A stretch of 64,000 bases of DNA. Origin: Ligula intestinalis (lineage: Eukaryota > Platyhelminthes > Cestoda > Diphyllobothriidea > Diphyllobothriidae). The translations under genes and the position numbers were made by a program. Under the pieces are notes generated by a model. The model was not told the DNA's origin. It saw only the letters and a program-made list of their open reading frames with translations, and ran no database searches. How positions within the stretch are numbered: the stretch's first letter is position 1; each line of letters opens with the position of its first letter. The DNA lies in NCBI GenBank assembly GCA_036362985.1, contig JAYGXS010000003.1:47915422-47979421 (forward strand), in the 5' to 3' direction. Positions 37,701-49,700 of this stretch are shown here, piece after piece.

Positions 37701-40700
37701 TTCCACAGTCATTGAAAAGGTCTGCATTTGCCCGAGAATCTGTGTTGTAAGAACTGCAATGATGACGGTTGCTTTTACATAACCGAAACGAGTTTGAGTG
37801 GTTTTCTGTTGGTTTTCTTGCATTGCCCGAAAAATGTTTCCTGTAGGGACCCCTTGCTGCGTTGGCTAAATGAGTGGCGTGTTCAAGTGGTCCTGCGGAA
37901 AGCACGACTAGTTGGGCACGAGCGTGTGTGCGCCTGTGTGTGCTAGTGGAACTCGGTCAAAGGTTTTAAGGTCAGCCAGTCCAAAAACGCTCCCTGCGAA
38001 GTGGCGTGGCCCTGCGGCAGTGGACATTAAACTAGGCAGTGGAACGACATTGTTCACCGTCCGCCATAGCTACGAGCTTTTGTGAGGCTGGTGCTAAAAC
38101 TTGTGTCGCTCCAGCAGCGACCACAGTTTCCCTCGAGCCAGGCTCGACTCTCCATAAGACAAAATACGACCGGAAACAGTAAAAAACATTTGCAATTATT
38201 GCAGTTACTATAATTTTAACATAAAAACTTTATATTTATGCGTTTTGGAGGAGGGACGGATTAATTTCATTTCCATTATTTCAAATGGGAAAATTAATTT
38301 TGTATGAAGAGCAATCCACATGATGAGCTCGGCGCCGGGACCAATTAAACTCGTAAACTGTGGCTCTACTGTACTCATATGGGTACTAGGTAAAATTATT
38401 CTCGCTAAACTACAGCGCCAGAAATTACCAGTTGAGTAGACGGTGTGAAAAAGACAGCCGGTATTGAGTCAGAACCCACCATAGGCTGACAGAGAGCACC
38501 AGCCGCAGTGGAAGCTCGTGCTTATGGTCCTAACTGATCAATCGGCAAACGGTTTCAAGGCCTGTGCTTTTTGCGTATGATTCTCAAACGCTGGCGAACA
38601 GAACAATGACCGTGGTTTTGCCTTGATAAGATGACTGGGTGCAGATGCTCACGGACTTATGGGGACCTTAGCACACAGTAGTCATTCAGCGCGTCAGACA
38701 ACGCAAGTACCGGCAGCAATTCACCCAATGGTCCCTTTATAACAGCTGCAATCCGAAAGCAGAAGCTTTTGCTTTCTGGCTAAATACATTTTTCAGCCAC
38801 GCTATTTTCCAATAACTCCTTAGCGTTTGGTGGTAACAGCTTTGGTCCCGTGTGTGTGGTAACTACGGCTAGTTTGCGTCTACTCTTCTGCATCTGGGTC
38901 CAAGAGGAGTATGCGACGGCTCCCAAAAAAACACCCTACAAAAACAGCAAGGCAATACATTTTACCTTTAAGTATATTGAACATTACTGCAATAAACTAT
39001 TGCAAAGTAAGCGTTCTTGTCCTTTTCCGCCGTTTCATCATCATTGGTTTATCTCAAAGACCATATTGACAGAACGTAAAATATTTAAATCGTGTACCGT
39101 TCTTTGTCTCCGGAGTAATCTAAGAACGACAACGGTGAAATAGGGTTTTAAACAAAAATGTTGACATACCCTGGAAGAAGCGCTGCTTAGTGAACCAACG
39201 GGTCACAGCAAACTTCCATAAAGAACCCGTTTCTGCTATTTTTTTCCGCTAATGTCTCTGATGATGAATCCGCAACGGGCGTCGAAACTTCAGGCGATTA
39301 AAAGTATTGCCCCAGCAATCAAGTTATCTTCTTCTCGAACCTGTTTTTTCGTTTTTCAGGGATTTCGCGATGAAGAGTATAGGAAGCGACGGAACGAGTT
39401 CACTGAAATCGCCTATAAATATAAGCAGTAAGTTTTGCTGAAAGCTGCCGATCCTCACAGGAATAGCATCAGGAGTAGCTATTGTTTGATTAATCTTATC
39501 GTTTTATGAATAGCCTGTCCAAATCGAATGGCTGTTTTACAAGGACTTGATTTAGGTTTCAAAATGAAGTTGAATCACATTTAATACACTTTTTGGCTGT
39601 AATAGAGGTTGATAAAATAATTTTTCAAATATTGCTAACATACCATGGCCGGCATCTAAATGATCTAACTGCAGCTACTTCGAATAGCTGTAAGTAAATA
39701 CATTCATTCATTATAATTGGTGAGCTGCACTCTTAAGTGAACTCAATGCCAGATTGGCGCTTTTTCTTGTAGAGAATAATCGGGTCATTTACAAAAGTCA
39801 AAGCTGTGAACAATTCATAATAGTTGTTTACAAATTTAAGGTCTGTCGTTCTACATACTTGCGAAATGAAATCCCAAGAGCAGTGCGGTGTGTTTGAAAA
39901 ACTTCCACTCTCATGGGGTGAGGCTGTTTCGGAAAGGTCACAAGTTATCACTAAAATGCAGACTTTATCCATTACCAAAGATCCATTTTTTTATTCAAGT
40001 TGCATCCAGCGCATGTATAAGGTATTGTTCAAACCCCATTTTAGCGGAGATCTTATCCCCCGGATTGAATACACAGCCACAGAAAAGAAAACTTGGTAAG
40101 TCAGTTAGGCCGATAAACAATTTTATATCACAGCGCGATTTTTGATAAAGGGGTGAATGCTTACGCACTCCGCTTAGAGAACTTTCTAGGGAAGTTATGA
40201 AATATCAATATCATTTGTAGACCATAAAACTATCACTAAGATGGACACAGTCAGTGATGAGGATCGAATGCTGATGAAATCAGGCCGTGAGTACATTTAG
40301 ATGAGGAGGGAGTTTACCCGAAATAATTGGTGATTAAGAGTCCGCAGAGAGAGAGGTCACCTGCGGAGGTAAAATCTCACATTGAACATGGGCTTTGAAG
40401 ACGTTCATCCTCGATAACAACGTTTTCCTGGCGCCTAAAGCGCTGCCGATGCAAAAGAGTTGTTTACTGTAGTGAGTTCTTACTTCAAAATGCAACGTGA
40501 ATGAGTGCGTAGGATGGAACATTCGATACGATGTTCAGTCATGCCTTAATATTTGACAAACAAAAAGATTCAACCTAGTACGGCACACTAATTATAGGAG
40601 GTTTTTCGTAAGCCCAGTTCTGGTTTTAAACGTTTGCCTTCAGAATTACTGCCACTTCTTCGATTGATACTCTACAATAAAATCGGTCTACGTATGCCTT

Positions 40701-43700
40701 GCTGGTACAATAATAGACCGTGTTCAAGTAACGAAACTTCGGTGAGCAACGTTATCTTTGAATCGTTTTAATTTCTCTCAGTCCAATTCAACGCCAGTCC
40801 AATAGGAATTAAAGCGATTAGTTACTTGTGCGTAGAGCCATACGAATGAATTAGTGCATCCTAGACTAGTTGACAATATGCGCGTTTTTTTTGTGCCTTC
40901 AGGCTTCTAAAAGAACGAACCTAAGTTGAGAAGGCATTTTAGTTCTGATTTCCTGGGCCCTGTTGAAGCTACTGCCAAATACATATTATTGGATTGAAGT
41001 TGAGAGATCCAGCTGGTCATTGGAGGCATTTGATAAGGTGGGAGCTCTTGAATTCTAGACAGTAGAACATTAATGAAGCGATGTTTTGCCATCGTGGGAA
41101 ATTTATCCTCTCAAGCTTGGTACTAGGTGGAATTCATTACTTCATGCATAGTAAAATATGAAAATTCGCGTCAACGAAGACCGGGTGGCTATTTTCTGAA
41201 CGCCGTGCAGCTAAGTAAACATGGAAAGGACTTACGAAATCCAGTTACGCATTCCTTCACTAAATCACCTACACTTCGACTTCCAAATCCAAAGAAACTC
41301 TATTCAGGAGGCTGTCAAGCACATCTGTACGCAGCCCCATTCAAATAATCCACCCTGGGGGTTTTCCATTCAAACGCGGCTTTAGGTGGGTTTCTTTTCA
41401 CCAAACTATACTTCTACAAAAAGTTTTAACGAGGGTGGCTGATTGTGCAAATCCACCCTCACACGAAAAAAATAAGGATATACCGAGAGATTGAAGGGCG
41501 AGTTTTTCAATAGCCCCCAGGATCTGACGCCGTTGTTTACCGCTGTTTCGTACCGTTCTGACCATCGTGCAGTGGCTGTTCCCTCAACAACCGAGCTACC
41601 AAATCCTTTGCTATGCCTGCTCACTTTTATTTCTCTACCAGTTACCGTGATGCTCCAAAATTGAAACTTTTTTTCTATTTTTGAGGAAATTTATCTTCAG
41701 ACCTCTGACCTAATAGGCCCTAAAGTAGTTCCATTTAGTCCTCCCACACGTGAGAAACCCAATTGTTAATATCCGACAATTTGCAATATTTTTCTGGGAT
41801 CGGCATGAAGTAAAACACTCTAGTATTATGAAGCTTTAACACCCTTTTTGCTTGAGTAAACTCCTGCAGGAATTGTTGATTCGAGGCATATTTTTTCTCG
41901 TAAAACCGCTCCTGCCTAGCATATTTTTGCTGCTGTCGTGTGAATCGCTGAAAAATGTCATCTCTAATCTTGCCTTAGGGCCACTGCATTTGGCAAAAAG
42001 GCGATCAGAATCACATTTTTGCTTTGCTTTTCGCAAAAGTATGAAGAAGTGACATTTTAAAACTCCTGAACCATCTTTCCTCTCTTCGCAGGGGTGTAGT
42101 CTACCGTGAACTGACAAAGCTGTACGAAAGATATGCATGCAAGGAGTTCTTGCAAAATCTTCCTCTGCTGCAGAAGTACGCTGGATACAGGGAGGAGGAT
42201 TTGCCGCAGCTGGAAGATGTTTCCAAATTTCTCAAGTGTAAGTCTCTATACCTGTGTACTTACGATCCTGTATCAATTATGTGTACACTTCACCTCCATT
42301 TTATTAGGCTGTCCAGCAGTACATCTGTTCGTGGTGAACTAGGGAACTTAACTAACCACATATCTCTGTATGCGGTGAAATTGTGCAGCTGGATTTTTAA
42401 GTACTCCACTGAGACTGCCTCAGGTACAACGAATTTTCCTCCCGAATATGTGAACACAAATGGGGCTTAGTCGCTTAAGTAGTGTAGATTGCCGATCTCA
42501 TTAAACTTGAAGATCAAATTCCAGTGCGTGGTTTAACACACATTGGCGGTTGTTTATTTTATTCATTGAATAGACTTGAAGTGCCAAATTATGTTTACTA
42601 GACAAGAATTCAAGGCAGATCAGTATATTGAGGGAATTAGTTTGAGAACCTTGGCCCTATCCAACATTTCTTGATATCCAAGAAATTTCCTTTGCTGTTG
42701 AACAAAAATTCTTGCTTCTGCATGTTGTGCTATAAAAGAACCTTAATAAAGACCAGAAACTTTTTAATTATCAATAAATTTGAATATGCGAGTTCCAGGA
42801 GGCAGTTCAGAAGACGAAGAAGCGATCACTGGAACAAGAGTTTTATTGTCCTGACGTTTCAGATTCCGTCGGGTATTCTTAATCATTGATAATCATAGAA
42901 AAGTCTGAGACATGCGCAGATAAGGGTGATACATGCATAGATTGCACGGTATTTACAGTTCGTAGCGGTCACCCGCATGCGTACTTGTCAGTTCCTGAGG
43001 TTTTAATTGGTGCGGTGATGGCTCATTAATTGCCACAATGTTCTTGTCCGCGTCGGATGTGGGCTTGGTAATTGCGCGACAATTATGCCCACTGTTGTCA
43101 AAGTTTTTGCTGCGCCCGGCCCTTCCCATGTGACTGAGTCTCTTGCTCAGGAAATTTCTCAGTACACAGTATGGGAACGCCAAATCGCTACGCTTGTTGA
43201 TAGACCGGGGGACTGAGAACCTGTGTTAAAAAACTACTTTTACTTTACCACATAATATTACTTGATAAACCATAATATTTCTTTTTTCATCAAGATGTTT
43301 TCTTTTCTACTGTAAGGCTATGGGGAACGCAGCTTGGGTTCACTTTGCGTACCCGAGATTTTCTTGTAAAATCCTTCGGTTGCATGATTTATTCCGCTTA
43401 CTGTAGTGTAGGCGCGTAATAATCGATGTAGTCTTCGAGGACTGGGGAACTTGTAACTACCACTGCTGACGTTTTCGTCAAGGTCAGCCAATCACTGCAC
43501 AAACCTACAGTCCATAGATGCCTGATAAGCGATAAGCAATATTGTTACCCTATTGTATGACGCCCATACAAGCCTTGCGTCGCAAGCGACCCGAATTTAG
43601 TGCATGGTCGGCTAAAGCTAACGAAGGAATGCGGAATGGCCATTTCAGTCTCGACCGTGTTGATCTGTTTGACGTATCGGGTACTTATTAATCATTTTTC

Positions 43701-46700
43701 TGCTGATATCATTGAGGGTTCTCAATCGTGCACACTCCATCCTGCAACCACTTCTCCTAGATCTTCTTTCCCTGTACTGTCAACGATTGCGTGGGATGGG
43801 TGTGCATAAGGTGATGTCTCCATGATCAGAGGCGTGAACTTTTAGTGGTCTTCTGCGCCATACAAATTGCAAATAGTCGGAACCATTGTCTAGAAAGAAG
43901 GCGGGGAAGCGTCTGACAGAACTTATCACGTTAATAGTACTGGCTTAAAGAAAAGACTAGGTAAGGATTACTAAGATCGCTCCTCAAACAAGGCACGGAA
44001 ATAAGAACGCCCCACCGAAGTAATCAAGTTGGTCTTGCGCAAAATTTCAAGTAAAGTATGCATTATCGTGTCCTAACTCTAACACTAGCTCTTACCTAAC
44101 CCCTAACCTTAATCTTAACACAAGGCTACACCTAAACCGTAACTTACCTTAATGCTAGCCTTAACGTTCATCCTAGAACAAATTCTACTTTAAATTCGCA
44201 AATGTCAGAATTCTGGGATATGAATTATAATTCATCTTGTGCTCACCGGAATAAATTTGAAGATTTTCCAACGTTTCGGACAGCTGGGCCTGCAAATCTC
44301 CAAATTTATTCCGGTGAGCATAAGACGAATAATAAAAATATATTTTCCTGTAATTTGACGTAGTGACACCTGTATTGCGGGTGGTGCCTGTTCTCCTGTC
44401 CCGTTTAGGGGTCCACTCAACTCCTTACTACCGAAACCTAAGACTAGCGTGAATATTTGTTTGTTTCCAATCGCAAAGGACATCGTTCTTGTGTGCACAG
44501 CTCCAACTCAAATGATCTAACTACTTTCCGCCTACCAAAGGGTTTTTTCAACGAAAACACAAATTTACCTCCCAAAAAGCGAAGTGCATTTCTAGCCGGC
44601 GTTTTTAAGGTTTTTTGCGGTATTTGATCAGTTCTTTGTAGTGGTATGTTTACTTAAATGCAGGGAGGTCCGGTTTCACCATCCGGCCGGTGGCGGGTTA
44701 CATATCTGCTCGGGACTTTCTCTCTGGCCTTGCATTCCGTGTGTTCTTCTGCACACAGTACATACGCCATCCCTCGGACCCCTTCTATACACCAGAACCG
44801 TAAGTTTATTTTTTAGTCTTCTGTGCCACAAGTACCTGAGTTTAAAAAGGCCCTCTCGAGAAGTCTCAGATCGTAAGACACTCCGACTCTCGTGAATTCT
44901 GTTTTGAGCAAGAGATGTTTAGACAGAAAAAAAACATTCAGTAGTCAGACATTTGGCCAATTGCTGTTTTTTTATTTCTGCAATTCTATTTCAACGAATT
45001 GTGAAACATACAGGTTATGGGACAAAGATTGTTCAGATTTTGAATTTCTGTGCTCGGTACAGATAAGTTTATTCACGGTCTGAAGGCATAGATCGAAATT
45101 TGATGGATATATGTGGGCCGAACTCCATCATCCACTGCGGGATAACTGCATTACATACGCATGCTGTCAACGGGCAGGTAGCAGGATAAAATGATATTTC
45201 AATTTACCATACTGGTGGCACAGGTACTAGCTAGAAGCCTAGATACGTGTTTCGCTGGTATTCTGTAGCTGCTTGACACAGCTGTGAGGGGCCCGGCCCA
45301 TCAGTGGGTCTCAACAGCTTTCCCTGTTTGTTTTCTAGTTGATATACCAGTTTTGAAAGTTCCAATTTTCAATTTCCTACGAAATTTATTTCTGTTCGCG
45401 ATATATATTACTATATTCAAGGTCCATAAGGATGGAGCAAATGTTAAACATCGAACTCAACTGCCAGGAATTTAAGAGGTTAGAGGACTTTTGCTCTTCA
45501 GCCTTAGAGGCAGTTGGCACTGTAGGGGCTAGTTAACCGAAATTTCGAAGCTGTTTTTTAATAGTCGAGTTTATTCGGCATTTAGGCTTCCCAACCGGTA
45601 ATCCTTAAAACTAGTGTGCATATGTTGAGCTTGAGCAATTTCCATTCCAGCTGTAACTGAAGAAGACGAAGAAGAAGAAGAAGAAGAAGAAGAGAATCTT
45701 GCTTTATCTACGAATAAACATCATAAATTTTCAGCGAAAAAATGGCTCCATTCACGGAGATTAGGTAATAAGTCATGTTAAGAGGTAATAGGTCATGTAC
45801 TACTCACAAGTCAAGTTTTGTACGGTATCCACGTCTACGATGGAGACAGATAAGATTTCAACTTCTGAATTTCGGTTTCTTCACACGTGAGGTAGCATGC
45901 TAAGAATGGGAGTACCGAGTGCTGATATGCTGATGTGTCGCAAAACATATGACGGAAGCCTCGACGCATGGGACGGGAAGACTTCGCAGTCATTAGTTCA
46001 GAGCGGAGAGGGTGGGTGACCTCATTAAGGATGAGATCAGGAAATTGCTTGGCCGTTTTAAAGTGGCGTTCTACTATAAGGTCAGCCAAAAAAACATAGG
46101 AAACACCGGCAGCTGAAGAGAGCATGCGGAGGCTACGTTTCAAAATGACTAGGTCTTTTTAAGTTAGGCTGGAAAAAAAACTGGAGAGCAGTAAAGAATG
46201 AAGGGGAGAATACAGGCATCTACAATACGCCAGATTAGGGCTTGCGGTGTGTGATATGAACGCAAGCGACGGATATAATATAATAGTTTACGGATTTTGA
46301 TAAAAAAAAGACCTTCTATATGAAGAGTAAATGTAAGGTTGGATGCTAGTGTAACGCCAAGGTATCGGAAAGAGGATACTTCGGTGGGCAGAATGTCAAT
46401 AGGTTCGGGAATTGGAGAGGGTCGAAGTCGAAAAATACACTGGACTGACTTTTCCTTGTTAAGTAGAAGGCCATTTGTTGACGACCATGTTGAGACATGG
46501 TCTAGGCCATCCTTCAGTATTTGGAGATGTGAATGACTTTTGAGCGGATAGCAAACAACCATATCACCAGCTGCATTTAGAAATTAACAATAGGCTACCG
46601 CTTTTTTGCGAAGAATCAAAGAAAAAGAGTCCCCGTCAGTGTAGGATAACAGACAGATTAATTACGTTTATGAAGCGTCCCATCACTACTTGAAGGAGGA

Positions 46701-49700
46701 GGAGGAGATGGAGGATGAGGATGAGGAAGAGGAGGAGGAGGAGGACGAAGAAGAAGAAGAAGAAGAAGAAGAAGAAGAAGAAGAAGAAGAAGAAGAAGAA
46801 GAAGANNNNNNNNNNGAAGAAGAAGAAGAAGAAGAAGAAGAAGAAGAAGAAGAAGAAGAAGACTGTATTCACGTTTATTCCTATTTGAATATGAATTCAG
46901 TTATTGTAAATTTGTGCGAATCCTCTGCCCACGACTTTTACATCTGGTTTTCCCTTTTACTTTTTCGTTTAAGAAATTATGACATTTGCCTAACGCAAAA
47001 CCTCTGTTCTAGGGACTGCGTGCACGAACTAATGGGTCATATGCCACTTCTGGCGGATCCAAGCTTCGCGCGATTCTCTCAGGAATTGGGCTTAGCATCG
47101 CTCGGAGCCTCAGACGAGGAGGTGAAACGTCTAGCTGCAGTAAGTTGACGAGCAACCGCTTTAATTTCGCGGCTCATAGAATATCAAGGTACCAAAACAC
47201 GTGTATAACTCTTATGGATCACAAAGTGATTGCTGGAAAAATCTCTATACGATGTTGCTCTAAGTTAACCCCTTAGATCAAGAAGAGGAGATTGGAAAGT
47301 CAGAAAGGGAGAATAAGACTAAGCCTAGTGAATAAGGATTAGAAAGAGAAAAGTAACTGCCCAAAGCTATTAGAGCAGGAGAAGGACGGATTAAGATGAA
47401 AGAATAAAGCAGTATACGTATAGCCTAACGCTTCTGGAGGATACATATTGCAAACGCTCCTTTCTAATGAGCAGGGATAAGCATTTCGATGAGATCTATT
47501 AGGTTACTGAATCTTGTAGTGGTAATGATACAAAGATGCACGATCACTATTTGAAAACTCTCTACTAAAAAATATCGGCACCAAAATAAATGTCCTGGAA
47601 TGTCCCGATGAACTTTTTGGTAGAATGTTTGACGATGGTGACATCAAAAAGTAGTAAAAAGTGGAAGGAAGAAAAGAATGAGTGGGTCAAAAACGCACGC
47701 AAGGCATAATGATATGAAAGTGTGTGAACAATTAGTGAATCTTGGATGTGAAACGACAAATGTAAGCTACAAACGCCCCACCTCGCGCCACGAATTTAAT
47801 CACACTTGGGTCAATATTACCCGCCCAACTTTACCGCTCGTATGGAATCCACCAATACGAAACAGCAAGCTGACAACCCCAATTTTTTTCACAATTGGGT
47901 CAACTCAAATTCAGTAAATCTGCCAAACCAATTTAATAATTAAATCAGCTTAGTAGTCATTCTGGTGGATTCTAGATGATTACTTAAGAAATCCTGCTTG
48001 GGCAGTCAGCTTTCTGTTCCGTATGGGTGGATTCTATAGGAGCGGTAAAGTTGGGCAGGTAATATCAACCCAAGTGTGATGGAATTCATGGCGTGAAGTT
48101 GGGCATTTGTAGCTCAGTGGTTAGAGCGTTGGCTTCCGGTAAAGGCCTTCTTTACTACGCGGGTTCAAATCCCGCCGAACGCCTCGAGTTTTTTCACACT
48201 CGGTTCAACTCAAATTAAGGAAATCTGCCGAACCTCTTATAACTAAAATAACTGTCATGGAATGTCCTGATGAACTTTGTGATAGAAAGTTTGACGACGG
48301 TGGCATCAAAAAGGAGTAAGGAGTATAAGGAAGAAAACAATGACTGAGTAAAATACGTACACAAGGCATATTGGTATGAAAATATGTGAACAAGTAGTGA
48401 ATAGTGAATGTAAGATGACAAGTGCAAGCGTTCAACTTACTAGCACGCTCGGACGGTGCATTGGAGATCCGCGTGGAGGTGGTTGGATTAGGTAATGAAG
48501 AGAGTAACAGTAACACCTGAAATAAACTCCATTTTTAATTTGTTCGACTTTCATGGTGTTACTTGCAGTTGAATAATAGTTTCATGCGTGGACAAGTTTT
48601 TGTTTAAATAACACTCCAGAAGAAATATCATGGTAGCTTTTTGATCGACCCTACTTGCCTCTGGTTTTACTTAAAGTTCTTTCAGTCAAAATTCATGAAA
48701 TAATTGCTACTGGATAACAATAACGTCTACTGTTTGTTTTATTTCAATACTCGCAGGTCTATTTCTTTACGGTGGAATTCGGACTGTGTCACGAGGATGG
48801 AGAGCTGCGTGCTTATGGAGCGGGTTTATTATCCTCCATCGGAGAGATGAAGGTAAAAGTCCAACACCTACCTCTTTTAAAGGTGTTTTTACTACTTTGA
48901 CTACTGCATTGTGCTGGCATTTCGCTTTTATTTAATCCACTTTAAGAAACAACTTGGGTGGGGACACGCTTGCAAGAATTTCAGTTTCCTCGTCAACTGT
49001 ATCACTGCTTGAGGGTGGCCAAGTATTTGTACACTACTAACGATCAATTAACTACGGTTTACTGAACTGTCCCGATTTCTGTCATAGGTGGCTTGGCCGT
49101 CAATTTCCTGACAACTGGAGGAAGGCAGACATACCTACGCTCTCCAATAACAAAGCAGCCAGCAACGTCAGAATGTGGCGTTAAATTTATATGAGTTTAA
49201 AGATGGTCACCTTTGGATGTTGTGAGTAACCAAAACGAAAAGAACAGCCATAAGGGCTAACTAACTGATAGAAGCAACCTAGAGGGATGAAGTCATAGAA
49301 ACTTATTCAAAGTTTGCGATAAAATATTTTGTTCACTTTCAGCCGACTGAATACTTCGGGAGCTCCCTTAGTAACTTAAGCTACTTCTAATAAGGAGGTC
49401 TTAGAAAAGTCCGCCAAAAAATAAGTTGCCAAAAGGTTACTTTGCAAAAAAACTTAGGTGAATAAAATAAAAAGATAGTCTTCAGTTCACCTACCGCAAA
49501 TTCTTTTTAAATGTAGACGAGAACTCCAAAAAAGGGAAATTGATCGCAGTAGCTCGTAATGCTTCAATATTTTTATGGTTTTTTTCCATTTTAGCACGCC
49601 CTAAGTGATGTATCTGTGAAGAAACCTTTCGTACCCGAGGAGGTCGTGAAAGCTGAATGTCTTGTGACCACCTTTCAAAACGCTTACTTTGTGACTTCAA

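Noticed and set aside
46690..47148. Long plus frame of poly-Glu running into HELMGH (152 codons)
   Set aside because: The Glu run is a GAA microsatellite with a gap. Only 47013-47139 is exon, shown by the acceptor and the phase of the flanking exons.
48102..48183. A functional tRNA-Thr (anticodon GGT)
   Set aside because: The anticodon stem is imperfect, position 33 is not U, the acceptor stem has a mismatch, and the sequence is embedded in a repeat.
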